A stretch of 64,000 nucleotides of DNA. Origin: Hemicordylus capensis. Its lineage: Eukaryota > Chordata > Lepidosauria > Squamata > Cordylidae. The position numbers and the translations under genes are program-made. Location of the stretch: the NCBI RefSeq assembly GCF_027244095.1, contig NC_069658.1, forward strand, positions 265,926,687 through 265,990,686, given 5' to 3'. Positions 1 through 41,850 of the stretch are shown here, piece by piece. Under the pieces are notes generated by a model. It was given only the letters and a program-made list of their open reading frames with translations. It was not told where the DNA came from and ran no database searches. The first letter of the stretch is position 1. The number at the start of each line of letters is the position of its first letter.

Positions 1-520
1 AGGGGCATCGTCCAACAGGGCACTGACAGAATCACTGCAGAACCGACTCCCAAACCCTCCAAGGCCCTTTGGAATCCTACTGGATCCAACAGCCTTTTTG
101 GGTCCACCATTCTAATAGGTCCACCTACTCCCTAAAGGGGTCAGACGTAACTGTGAGACCACCCTTAACCAGAAAGTGGTCCATCCATGACAATGGGGAA
201 ACTACAGGAGACCCCACCCATGGAACACCCCCCTGATCTGAGCAAAAGACCAAATCCAACATGTGACCAGTAACATGCATAGGTCCTAGGACTGATTGGG
301 CAAACCCACAGTTGTCATAGCTGCAATGAACTCCTGAACAGGACCAGACAGGCCAATCCCAAAGTGGACACTGAAATCACCCAGCATCAAAGCCTGAGTG
401 ACTAACAGCAGCTCAGCAACCAGCTCCATCAGCTCAGTTAGGGAGTCTGTTAGGCAGTGGGGTAGACAGTACACTAACAGAATCCCCAGTCTATCCCGAG
501 TCCCCAACCTAAGGTAAAAA
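1..520 (-). mobile_element. L2-type LINE fragment, endonuclease region
   Basis: Read on the minus strand, about 286-507 encodes a piece resembling the late part of an L2 apurinic-type endonuclease: a short hydrophobic run followed by LGDFSVHFG (LGDFNVH in intact copies) and then a leucine-rich stretch. Between about 100 and 285 the homology continues with frame damage into the HTLDLVF-like region. It lies in the CAMK1 intron downstream of the exon ending at 1255 and probably continues past the left edge. Family assignment is from remembered L2 protein motifs. Confidence 0.6.
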
Positions 521-842
521 CACTCAATATGTCAGTTCTCTGACAGGAATCCTGGTAAGGGAGATGTTATTCTTATGGACCACAGCCACTCCACCCCCTC
601 ACCCACTTCCCCATACCTGCTCAACAACAGAGTGCCCTGGGGGAAGAAGTTGGGCCCACACAGGACCACTAGCCTCCCCCAACCAGTTCTCAGTTATACG
701 TCAGGTCAGCTCCATCTACAATCAAATCATGTATGATTTTGATCTTATTTTGAACCGACCTGGCATTACAAAGTATGTAAGGTTTGTAATGCCATGGTTA
801 GGTCCAGTGGGGAGCATGAGTATGATTAGGTTCAGTGGGGAG

Positions 843-972
843 CAGTGTTCCCTGTGATTCCCAGATGTTGTTGACTACAACTCCCAGAATCCCCAGCTTC
901 AATGGCCTTTAGCTGGGGATTATGGGAGTTGTAGTCAACCACATCTGGGAATCCCTCTTACAGGGAACGCTG
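843..972. mobile_element. Palindromic hAT MITE with perfect 8-bp target duplication
   Basis: The ends are CAGTGTTCCCTGT and ACAGGGAACGCTG, and the interior is an inverted repeat around ACTACAACTCCCAG (874-887) and TGGGAGTTGTAGT (923-935). GTGGGGAG at 835-842 is repeated at 973-980. An 8-bp duplication with CAG...CTG ends is the hAT superfamily signature. No transposase is present, so the copy was moved in trans. Confidence 0.9.
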
Positions 973-1069
973 GTGGGGAGTTGGAGGCCTGAGAGTTGAC
1001 AGGGCAGCTGGCAGGGAAAACAGTAATTGAATTACTGGACTCCCCCTGTAACGGCATGCTGGCCTGTCA

Positions 1070-31787
<30,718 letters not shown>

Positions 31788-31989
31788 GATTCTTCCCGGG
31801 CTGAAGTGGGCTGCCCAATCCCCAGGGGGCCTGGAGGAGAGGGACAGGAAAGTGTGGCAACTCAGGACCTATGTAGGCAAGGAAAGACGCATGGTATTAT
31901 AACAGAGGGGAGGCAGAGATAAACATACTTCCCATCCTGCTGTTGCTGCTTCTGCTTACTTGGGAAGAGATCCCCGACATAACAGATAA

Positions 31990-33590
31990 GACGGAGGTAC
32001 TTATTGTGCAGGGTTGGAACTTGGGAAACGATTTTATCTGCCGGTTCTGGATGGGGTCACGCTCCCCTGGAAGGAACAGCTATGCAGTTTGGGGATGATT
32101 CTGGATCCGAACCTCTCCCTGGTGTCCCAGGTTGAGGTGGGGGCCAGAGGTGCTATTTATCACTTTCGGCTGATATGCCAGCTGCTTCCGTTTCTTGAGA
32201 TAAATGATCTGCAAATGGTTGTATATATGATGGTAACCTCTAGAGTGGATTACTACAATGCACTCTATGTGGGGCAGTCTTTATACGTAGTCTGGAAACT
32301 GTAGTTGGTCCAGAATACGGCAGCTAGGTTGGTCTCTGGGTCATCTAGGAGAGACCGTATTACTCCTGTGTTGAAAGATCTAAACTGGCTGTTGATACAT
32401 TTCCGGGCAAAATACAAGGTGCTGGTTATGACCTATAAAGCCCTAAACAGCTTAGACTCTGGGAATTTAAGAGAATGTCTTCTTTGCCATAAGCCCCAAT
32501 GCCTGTTCATCTGGAGAGGTTCATCTGCAGTTGCTGCAGCGGCAGAGCTACCATTGTGTGAACGGGTTCAAAGAACCAGGGCCACTGAAGCCCACGGGGG
32601 GGCGTGGCTCAGGCTCCAGAAGAGCCCCGAGTGAACTCCCCCCACCCACCGCCCAGGCTCCGGAAGAGTCCCGAGCCAGCTCTGCCTTGTCATTTCAGGC
32701 ACCGTTTGCTGCTAGGGAAGGTTCAACTTACAGCCACTAATTACCTCTGCAGTGGTAAAGGGCATTTGCTGCCTGAAAGCAAAAAGTGTTTGCTGCCTGA
32801 AAGCTTCTATTTCCCTTTCCCTCCCTCCATCGAGGGAGAGAAAAGGAAATAGGTGCTTACAAGCAGCAAGCGCTGCCTGAAATGAAAGGGCAGAACTGGC
32901 TTGGGCTCTCTGGATTTTGAGGCTATGCTCCCTTTGCGTGTGGCCTCAAGATCCGGAGAGCCTGAGCCAACTCTGCCCTTTCATGGGTGGGTGGGGGGGT
33001 TGCGTGAGGCCACGCCCCTTTGTGTGTAGCCTCGAGATCTGGACAGCCCGAGCCAACTCTGCCCTTTCATTGGGGGGGGGAGTTCTCTCGGGGCTCTTAC
33101 AGAGCCCAAGCCACGCCCTGTGAGCATGATGTCGCTTGAGGGGCCGCTGGGCGGGGTCAGACCTGGACCAAGACCACCGTTTGGCTGGCTCTGCGCCTGC
33201 ATTGCTGCCAACCCGTCTGGTAGCTACTCGGGAACAGGGCTTCTCCATTGCTGCCCCTGAAGTTTGGAATTTATTTATTTTATTTATTTTAAATATTTTT
33301 ATACCGCCCAAAACTTACATCTCTAGGCGGTTTACAACATTGCACTCCCTGTTGAAATAAGAGCCTCCCCATCTCTGGCAACTTTTAAAATGGCACTGAA
33401 GACACATTTATTCACCCAGGCTTTTAATTAGATTTATAGTTTTGATATTTTCAGTATTGGGTTTTAAATGTTTTAATGTTTTAAATGATTTTAACTGTTA
33501 ATTAATTTAATATTTTAAATGATTTTAATTGTAAACCGCCCAGAGACACAAGTTTTGGGTCGTACAGAAATGTTTTAAATACATACACAC
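31990..33590 (+). mobile_element. L2-type LINE, RT C-terminal part to 3' tail, with insertions
   Basis: 32014-32304 encodes an L2 segment with LGMILDPNLSLVSQVE and the LEINDLQMVVYMMVTSRVDY region, and 32305-32560 VQNTAARLVSGSSRRDRITP. After an insertion, 33165-33600 holds LPTRLVATREQGFSIAAPEV and the terminal GTAAACCGCCCAGAGACAC. A second short LINE-tail piece interrupts at about 33250-33345. Confidence 0.8.
32585..33165 (+). repeat. GC-rich tandem of roughly 85-bp degenerate units inserted in L2
   Basis: Recurring phrases are GAGCCAACTCTGCCCTTTCA (twice, near 32965 and 33045), GAGGC..GCCCCTTTG, CTCGAGATCTGGA and a G-run. L2 homology stops before and resumes after. Unit borders are approximate and origin unknown. 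Confidence 0.55.
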
Positions 33591-33974
33591 ATGGGACTGG
33601 CCTTTGGTGGTAGGATTGAGAGCTGGGGGCAGTTAACATTTTAAAGGATTTTGTGGTCTGTGTTGAGATTGCCTCTCTCATTAGTTTGGCTGAGGGATGT
33701 GTCTAGGCCTATCTAAGGATGGAGAGACAAGGTTGTGTTCTCAGCAGGGAGCAGCTATCTCAGTGGCAGTGGGTAACAAGAACAAAAAGTGCTGGCAGGT
33801 CAGAAGGCTGTTTCAGGGGAAGGGAAAACAGAAACTTAACAACTGTTTCCCCTTCCAGCTGCTCTGTCAGCTCTTTGACCCTGGGGAACAGTGCCAACTA
33901 CCCACAGAGCCTCACCTTGCCCCTTTGCAATGCCAGGTCAGCCCAAAATAAATAAGAAATTATCCATGACTTGA

Positions 33975-33979
<5 letters not shown>

Positions 33980-34009
<30 letters not shown>

Positions 34010-34530
34010 AACTTTTATACCGCCCTTCCAAAAGGCTCAGGGCGGTTTACATTAAAACACCATTAAAATCAGTTAATTATTAAAACAAAAATTATAAAGC
34101 ATAAAACAATGATTAACAATTAAAAACATCATAAAACAACAATTAAATAATCAGAACAATTTAAAAACAAGTTTTTAAAAGCTGAGAAAGCCTGGTTGAA
34201 GAGATGTGTTTTCAGGTGTTTTCTGAAAATTGCCAGAGATGGGGAGGATCGTATCTCAGCAGGGAGCGCATTCCACAATCTCGGGGCAGAAGCCGAGAAG
34301 GCCCGTCTCTGTGTGACCACCAAACGAGTTGGTGGCAACTGGAGACGGACCTCCTCAAGTGACCTCAATGGGCGGTGGGGCTCATAGCGAAGAAGACGCT
34401 ATCTTAAATACCCAGGGCCTAAGCCGTTTAGGGCTTTATAAGTTATAACTAGCACTTTGTATTTTGCCTGGAAACCTATTGGCAGCCAGTGTAACTCCAT
34501 CAACAAAGGAGTAATGTGGTCTCTCCGAGA
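33980..34530 (-). mobile_element. L2-type LINE 3' end
   Basis: A (TTA)n tract at 33979-34007 is the complement of the 3' tail. The complement of AACCGCCCTGAGCCTTTTGG follows, and minus 34129-34368 encodes LPPTRLVVTQRRAFSASAPR and LWNALPAEIRSSPSLAIFRK, the conserved L2 C-terminus. It is the best preserved L2 end in the window. Confidence 0.85.
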
Positions 34531-34544
34531 TTATGGATGAGGAG

Positions 34545-36148
34545 TATGCATTACAGAGACCTGATCTGGTATCAGAGATGCACCTAGGTAATTTTGGAGT
34601 CTGGACCTAAAGGCCTCTGGAGCACCACCACCACCCCTGAGAATTAAGCATCATCATGCTCTGCTGGGTGGCCACACCAACCGGGACAGACTAAAGAGGA
34701 TTTGGGGGGCCCCAGGGGCTGTGGAGGCCCTGAACTTCAACCCTGGAGTCCAGGGGTAAGAGCACCTCTGTCTGGTATGCATTACAGAGAACTGGTTGGG
34801 AGAGGCTAATGGCCCAGTTTGGTCCCAGTTTTTCCTGACGAGATACTCTGTTGTGGAGCAGGTGAGAGGACACGTGTGGGGCGGCAGAGTGGCTGTGGTC
34901 TATAAGAATGACATCTTCCCTTCCAGGATCCATCAGAGCACTGGCTATGTGGGTACTTGATCCTTGGGACCAAGGATAGATTGGGACTTCTGTTGGTGTA
35001 ACGATCACCCCGCTGCCCAACAGAATCCCTAACTGAGCAGTCGGATTTGGTTGTGGGGTTGGCACAGGAGACACCCAGGCCTATGGTGGTGGGTGACCAA
35101 TGTCTACTTTGGGACTAAGTTGTCAGGTACAGCTTGGGAGTTTATAGCAGCTATGGACATTTCCCAAGGGGTCTCAGGACCAACACATGATGTGGGTCAC
35201 ACACTTGATTTGGTTTTTTTGCTCTGATCAAGGTGTTCCATGGTGGGGACTTCTATGATTTCCCCATTGTCATGGATGGAACACCACTTGGGGAAGGTTC
35301 AACTTGCAGCCACTAGTTACCTCTGCAGGGGTAAAGGGCCTATTAGGAAGGTCCGCCCAAAGAGACTATTGGATCCAATAGGATTCCAAGAAATGTTGGC
35401 TCTACCAGAGACCCTGTTCATGCCCTGGTAGAGAAATGGAATAATGAGCTCACCAGGGCAGTAGACATGATCGCTCCTAAACATCTTCTCCAACCTGCTT
35501 CTAAATTAACTCCATGGTATATGGAAGAACTGCAGGTGTTGAAGTGGCTAGGTGACTAGAGTGCAAGTGGAGAAGGACTCGAATCCAACAGATTACAACA
35601 CAAAGCACAAGTGAAGACCTTGTGCTCTGGCAATATGTGTGGCAAGTCTTTGCTGCATGTATTGCATCCACAGGTTCACAGCCAGGGGAACTGTTGAAGG
35701 TGGTGAGCAGGGGCGTAACTACTATTAGGCAAGGGGAGGCGGCTGCCTGGGGGCCCCCATGCCTCGAGGGGCACCCCAGAGGCAAGTCACATGTGAAGTG
35801 TGTGTATGTGTATCTGCGAGGGGCCCATTTTAAAATTTTGTCTCTGGGCCCACTCTAGCCTTGTTACGCCCCTGGTGGTGAGAGGACTTATATGGACCTC
35901 TTCTGCCCTGGCTTTGGAACCATCAGTTAGCTGCTGTGAGGTTTTGAGTGAGTTTTTTGTAGACAAGATCTCTCATAGTCAAGATGACCTAGATATCATT
36001 GATGGAGTAGAGTCTTTTGTGGGGGCATCCAGTAACTCCTCTAGTGTGGTTACATGGGATCAGTTTCAGTTTGTGACTCCTGAGGATGTGAACAAGCTGC
36101 TCAGAACAGTGCGTCCTACCACGTGTTCTCTTGACCCTTGCCCATCAT
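34545..36148 (+). mobile_element. L2-type LINE, endonuclease to pre-RT region
   Basis: 34770-35230 has EN motifs out of frame (MHYRELVGRG-like start, YSVVEQVRGHVWGGRVAVVY, then GHTLDLVF). 35800-36150 encodes DQFQFVTPEDVNKLLRTVRP and TTCSLDPCPS, the stretch before the RT core. Many frame breaks. A hAT MITE sits inside at 35708-35874. It abuts the opposite-strand L2 end to its left. Confidence 0.75.
35708..35874 (+). mobile_element. hAT MITE (CAGGGGCGTAAC type), perfect 8-bp duplication
   Basis: Starts CAGGGGCGTAACTA, ends TTGTTACGCCCCTG. GTGGTGAG at 35700-35707 is repeated at 35875-35882. 167 bp, homologous at the ends and the GGGCCCACTC box to 16907-17102, with a different middle. Confidence 0.92.
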
Positions 36149-36149
36149 C

Positions 36150-36300
36150 AGAGATGGGCAGTATCTAAAACACAAATATTTAAAATATGTATTTTAATAC
36201 TTTTGTATTTTGTATACAAAATACTTTTCAGGAAAGTATTTTGTATCCAATACACATTTGCTTAGGTATTCTGTATTTTTAAAATACATTGCTGAAACCA
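36150..36300. mobile_element. AT-rich fold-back MITE-like element
   Basis: Starts near AGAGATGGGCAGTATCTAAA and is full of GTATTTTGTAT-type motifs, including the perfect 20-bp palindrome GTATTTTGTATACAAAATAC at 36205-36224. The opening resembles hAT-like repeats but no duplication was found, so class and ends are uncertain. Confidence 0.45.
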
Positions 36301-37394
36301 AAATACATATCAGCCAATCACTGCTTTGCTTTCTTGCATCAGGATCTGCCTTTTTATTGCAAGCATGGATTCCATTGGCTTCCAAGCATCCTTGTGTGTG
36401 TGCTCTGTTCCTCCCTCTCTGCCCACCTAAGTTTGAATAGTTTTACTCTGCTGCTGACTGGTCGGTCAGCCAAATTTGAAAATCAAAGGGCGGTGGGGGG
36501 GGGGACTGTTCTGTGAGTAAAATGGGAAAATAGGAGTGAGGGTGGCATAGGAGTCCATGGGGGAGGGGATTGGCTCCCCTGCCCTCAGATTTTGGATGCC
36601 ATAGAACTCGCTACCTCACAGCTCACTTGCTTTAAAGTTCTTCTGACCCTCTAGCTGCAACACTGCAATTAGAAACCTGGCCTGAACTGAAGAGGCTGAA
36701 GTTCTTCTGGTTAAGTCTCTGTGTAAATCTTCAACTTCTCTAAGGCTTAGGCAGGTTGTTTTGCAGAGCAGTTGCAAATATCTCCCTGTGTCCCTTATTG
36801 TTTACTGTGGCTGACTAATGGTAGCAAATGGCCATTTATTTTCTCTCTGTGAAACAAAGCATCAGTATACTCTGTCTGAAGTTTACCTTTAGAGACCTTT
36901 GTGTTCAGATTGCTGGAGGGCATGCAGAGTGCTTAGCTATCTTTCCAGGTTACCTGCCTGTGATGGGAGTGGGATACATTGAGGTGATTCTCTCAATCGC
37001 TGAGAGCGGGCAAGGAGGGCCCAGGGGGAGGGCTGTTTTTAACTCACCTTCCTCCCAGATGATCAAGCCCTGGGTCTTTGGCACACCTCCCGTGCATTCA
37101 GACAAGCAGCACTCCACAGGGGAGTGCGGAGTGATACGTGGCTGGAACTCCTTGTTCTGGCTGCCACATATCCCGCAATGCACCATTCATGGTGCACTGG
37201 GGGTTTCCCCCATTTCTGTGTCGGGCTGCACACTCGGGTACGCTCGCACTCTTAACCTCGGCTAACAGCTGGGTTTAGTAAGGGGGTCAGGCTGCACTGG
37301 AGCGCTGGGATCCACGAGGATCCCGACAAGTTGGTCACATTAAGAGAGAGACTGCCTCACAGATGACTCCATGTACAAGTTTGTACACTCCATC
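36301..37394. other. CAMK1 intron 1, unassigned
   Basis: A G-run lies at 36491-36505. No conserved exon or named repeat is seen. Confidence 0.35.
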
Positions 37395-37560
37395 CCAAGT
37401 TTGTTTACCCTCATTTTATCCTCACTACAACCCTTTGAGATAGGCTAGGCTGAAAAACAGTGAGTGGCCACAATCACCCAGTGATCTGACTGAGTGAGGA
37501 CTTCAACCTGGGTCTCTTAGTCCTCATCCAACAACCTAATCACTACACCACATTGGCTTA
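37395..37560 (-). mobile_element. tRNA-derived SINE (GTAGTGGTTAG type), minus copy
   Basis: The plus strand shows TCATTTTATCCTCACTACAA then the complements of the B and A boxes (CAACCTGGGTCTCTTAGTCC, CTAATCACTACACCACATTG). Confidence 0.7.
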
Positions 37561-37639
37561 TGTGGCTTTATTTTCTGATCTGTAAGAGGATATACAAATA
37601 AATCATTTTGACCTGTATATAAACTAGAAGCTTTCTTTA

Positions 37640-38393
37640 GCTTTCTTACTCAGTAAGAAATATGGGGTTACACTCCCCCAGAAGGAATATGTTCGTAGTT
37701 TGGGAGTACTTCTGGACCCAACTCTCTCTTTGATCTCTCAGGTGGAGGCAGTGGCCAGGAGTGCTTTCTATCAGCTTCGGCTGATACGCCAACTGAGCCC
37801 TTTCCTGGAAGGTGTGACCTTAAGACAGCGATGCACATGCTGGTCACCTCCAGACTTGACTACTGCAACACACTCTATGTGGGGCTGCCTTTGCACATAG
37901 TCTAGAAACTGCAATTGGACGCTGCTGCCAGGTTGGTCTCCACTGGTCATCCCACTGAAATCATATCACTCCTCTTTCAAAAGAACTTCACTGCTGCCAA
38001 TAGGTTTCTGGGCAAAATACAAAGTGCTGGTTATTACCCTTAACAACTTGGGCACAGGGTATTTACAAGAATACCTTCTTTGTTATGAACCCTGCCACCT
38101 ATTGAGGGGAGGTTTGTCCAAAGGTGCCACCGGCTCATCTGGTGGAGATTCAGAGGTGGGCCATCTCTGTAGCCATCCTTGTTGGCTTTTAGGGAACAAC
38201 TGAAGACACATCTCTTCAGCCAAGCATTTAAGTCTAAGCTTTAGCTTATGTTTTTAATTGAATTGTATTGATTTTTTAAATTTTAAATATGATTTAAATG
38301 TGTTACATTTGTTTGTTTTGTTGTTGTAAACCACCTAGACACTTTGGTAGTGGGCAGTATATAAATGTGTTAAATAAATAAAATAAAAAAACA
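37640..38393 (+). mobile_element. L2-type LINE, RT C-terminus and 3' tail
   Basis: 37700-37900 encodes LGVLLDPTLSLISQVEAVAR and SAFYQLRLIRQLSPFLEG. The later sequence continues the C-terminus out of frame and ends GTAAACCACCTAGACACTTT, then GGGCAGTATATAAATGTG and (TAAA)n. Confidence 0.85.
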
Positions 38394-39528
38394 AGGGAAC
38401 CTGAAGGCAGCCTGGATTGCTTCTTCATCCTGAAAATAAACATTGCCTAGGAGAAGAGCAAATGAGGGACAAAAGGAGGCAGAGGGCTTATTACCTGTTC
38501 AGTTCAGTTCATAAATATGAAGCAAGAGCTACCTGTTGCTTTTCAGCGAAAGGCTTGGAAACTATTCAGCTGAGCTGCATCAACAACCTGGGATTCAGAA
38601 GCTCACAGTGTATTGCCTTAAGTAAAGTCGTTTAGCTCAAAATGTGTTGCTCATAGACTGGAGAAAGTTGGCTGTAAAGTCTGCAGAAGTCTCCTCCAGG
38701 CTTCAAAGGCCTGGCTCTAGGCTGGCAAGCCCTTCTGTGACATGAGAACAGCGCCGTAGACAATGTCAGCCAGAAGTCTTGTGGCCTACCTGCCCACAAT
38801 GACATGAGAGCAATGCAGGTCTTACCAAGAAGGGGTGCACAGCCTTTTATGCGGGGTGGGGGAAGCAGAAGGGATGGCCAAACCTAAGGGCTTCTTCTAC
38901 TTCAGATCATCTCACGCGTCTCCAGATTGCTTTTCCTCTATGGGCCCATAAGAGTGGAGCTCAGACTTTAGCCTGTTTGGTAACATTACTGCTGTCTCCA
39001 TGGCAACGGTTGTAGCTGTCACAACATCAAAAATACAAATCCTTTTTCTGCCTTAACCTCTGCCTCTCAGGGGCCAGACTTGGCCACTCTCTTACCCTCT
39101 TAAGGGCGAGACTCTGTGGCCCCATGTGAAGTACAGCCGGCATTCACATGAATATAAAAGGAGCAGCATTGGGTGCTCTCGTGGAAGCTAAGCAGATGGG
39201 TGTGTTGTTGCTTCAGATACTTGACTTCTGTATTACCTGTACTTCTGCCTCAGGCTGAAAGGCAATTTACCAGTTAAAACAAAAATGCTCACGCATGTTT
39301 AGAAGAATTACTTGATGCTGTTCCCCGCCCCCAGAGAAAGATCATGTGCAAAGTTATGTGAAAACCTCCCAAATTCCTGTTGGCTCAACTTCCCACAGTG
39401 AATGCAATGGACAGATACACCTTGGGGAAAGGAAGAGCGGGCTCTGCTCTTGTAACATCTGCAGAGCCAAACAGCACAGGAGTTCAAGCAATACTGATTT
39501 TTAAAGAGGAGCCTGAATTCCATAAACA
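38394..39528. other. CAMK1 intron 1, unassigned
   Basis: No exon or repeat is recognised. Confidence 0.35.
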
Positions 39529-39586
39529 TACGGAGTTGCCTTACCCTGAATCAGACTATTGGTCCCCCTAGTTCAGTACTGTTGAC

Positions 39587-39787
39587 CAGTGTTCCCTCTA
39601 AGGTGTGTGTATACGTACACACACACACACGTTTTTTGATGTCCACTCAGTTAATTTTAGATGCCACTAAGATTGAATCAGAAAGGCCCCATTCAGAATG
39701 CACATGCACACACACTGCTTTAATACTGTTGCCCAGAAACAAAACACATTCTGCACACCGATGGGAAAAAAACTAGAGGGAACACTG
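39587..39787 (+). mobile_element. hAT MITE (CAGTGTTCCCTCTAA type) inside a SINE
   Basis: TIRs CAGTGTTCCCTCTAAGG and CTAGAGGGAACACTG. Flanks CTGTTGAC and CTGTCTAC (6 of 8). The outer ends match the palindromic MITE at 58908, but the 201-bp interior is different and holds an (AC)n tract. Confidence 0.8.
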
Positions 39788-39867
39788 CTGTCTACACTGA
39801 CTGGCAGTGGCTCTCCAGAGTTGAAGATAGGAGTCTTTCCCAACCCTACTTTATGATGCCAGTGATA

Positions 39868-40372
39868 GGAACATAAGAACAGCCCTGCTGGATCAGACCC
39901 AAGGCCTCTCTAGTCCAGCATCCTGTTTCACACAGTGGCCTGCCAGATGCCTCTGGGGAGCCCACGGGCAAGAAGTGAAGGCATGCTCTCTCTCTCTCTC
40001 TTGCTTTTGCTCCCCTGCAACTAGTATTTAGAGGCACCACACCTCTGAGGCTGGAGGTGGCTTATAGCCCTCAGACTAGTTGCCATTGATAGACCTATCC
40101 TCCATGCATTTGTCGAAGCCCCTTTTAAAGGCATCCAAGCTGGTGCCCATTACCACAACCCGTGGCAGAAAATTCCATAGATTAATTATGAGCTTGTGTG
40201 AAAAAGTACTTCCTTTTGTTGGTCCTAAATTTCTTGGCAATCTGTTTCATGGGATGACCCCTGGTTCTAGCATTGTGAATGAGGGAGAAAAAATTCCACT
40301 CCCTCTATTCCATGCATAATTTTATACACCTCTATCAATTCTCTGCGTAGTTGCCTCTTTTCCAGAAAAGTT
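39868..40372 (-). mobile_element. CR1-type LINE 3' end inside a SINE
   Basis: Plus strand begins GGAACATAAGAACAGCCCTG (complement of CR1 3' end) and reaches the complement of the RT C-terminus near 40120-40370. CCAGTGAT and CCAAGTGAT flank it, a plausible target duplication. Confidence 0.75.
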
Positions 40373-40403
40373 CCAAGTGATCAAACCTGGGACTTTCTGC
40401 ATG

Positions 40404-41384
40404 CAATACAAAAGCAAGAAACAATTACTACCTATAAAATTTAAACACAATGCAATATGAGGTACAGCTAAAGAGGTATATATTCAACAGACAAGGAGAA
40501 CAAAGATAATGGCAAAAAATATCTGATTCCCTGATGGAAGTAGAGCAAGATATACAGAGATTGGTGGGTTCGGACATCATAATCAATCTCAGCATATCAA
40601 AACTGGACAGGAAGTAGAGGTTCACGTGGGGACTGAGGTGGGGAGCACACACTCCCAGGGCTGCAGGTGCTCACGTGCTGCTATACATGTGAGCCCACCC
40701 TATGAGTCAAGAGGATAGTAAAAATAAATTCCTCCATTCTCACAGAGCCAGGTTGCCACTTGGGCAGAAATGTTTGCTTCACAGCCATTAAAACTAAAAC
40801 AAAAAACCCAAAAAAACCTACCTAGCCATCAAGCAGCTTAATGACATTTTCCTCCTCCAGAAAAAAAATCCCTGCAGTAGGTTATGGTGGAACTATCCAT
40901 CCTAGGCACCTAAGTGTTGAAATGCCATTCTGAAATCCAAGCCAAGTGTAACAAATAAAATAGGTGTGGGTCTCCCAGCAGTGCTTAGCTGGAAAGCAGG
41001 GAAGGTTCGGGTCTGATGCTAGTGAGTCAGTGATATCCAGTTATATAAGTGTAGGCCCTCTTAGCAGAGCTGCCTGGATTTGAATACCTGGGCAACATCA
41101 GATTTTTAAAACAGTATTTTGAACTGAGCAACAAGTGAATGGTCAGCACACTGGTTGCATCCACTGGGCCAAAACTAAAGATTACACAGCTGGCATATGA
41201 AACACTCTTCTAATAAATCCCCCCCACAATGAAAAGCAGACACAGAAGCTGGATCGAGCGAGTGGGAGAGATGGGCTGCTTAACCCTTTCCCGGCCTCTG
41301 TCCATTTTGCCTCCAAGTAGTAGAGTAAGTCCATGGAAAATGAGATCTCCCAAAGGAATTGCTACTTTGGGATAATGTCTAGAT
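40404..41384. other. CAMK1 intron 1, unassigned
   Basis: No exon or repeat is recognised. Confidence 0.35.
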
Positions 41385-41592
41385 GCCTAGAGCTGTAGCA
41401 TAGGGGCTAAAAAGACTGGGTCGTGAATCAGAATTCCCTCTGTTACCAAGGCAAGCCACTGCTCACCAGATGCAAAATGGGGATAATAATACTTCCTTAC
41501 CTGACAGAGTTGTTGCAAAGATAACATCAAGATAATACATATGAAACACGTTGCACACTCAAAAAGCACTATACACATAAGTATTATCACCC
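41385..41592 (+). mobile_element. MIR-like tRNA-derived SINE
   Basis: The order is a degraded tRNA-like head, then GCAAAATGGGGATAATAATA, TACCTGACAGAGTTGTTGCA and AAAGCACTATACACATAAGT, which is the MIR core and tail order. An old copy. Confidence 0.6.
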
Positions 41593-41699
41593 CATATAAC
41601 AAGACACACTTACACTGGGCTCCCCATCGCCCGCTTCCATTTATGTTTTTGTTTATTCTGGACTTTATTTTATTTTTACAACTTTTGCTTTCCCAGATC

Positions 41700-41850
41700 T
41701 CCCTTTTACAGCTTCTTTATCTATCTTATTTATATACTGCCTGGTATGTGCATCCCTAGGCAGTGTACCTAACTTGAATACAGACATAAGAACAGAATAA
41801 AAACAATTAAACAATTTAAAATTAATTAAGAAGTGGCTTATATCACTCCT
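41700..41850 (-). mobile_element. L2-like LINE tail, minus
   Basis: TTATTTATATACTGCCTGGT and CCTAGGCAGTGTACCTAACT are complements of the L2 3' tail seen near 7260-7320. Tail only. Confidence 0.55.

Larger units (their letters stand above)
39529..40403 (-). mobile_element. tRNA(Ala)-headed SINE carrying two later insertions
   Basis: Host SINE pieces on the plus strand: 39529-39586 (complement of the 3' end, GGAGTTGCCTTACCCTGAAT), 39788-39866 (CTGACTGGCAGTGGCTCTCC to GATGCCAGTGAT) and about 40373-40403 (CCAAGTGATCAAACCTGGGA then CTGCATGCAA, B box and anticodon region). Confidence 0.75.
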
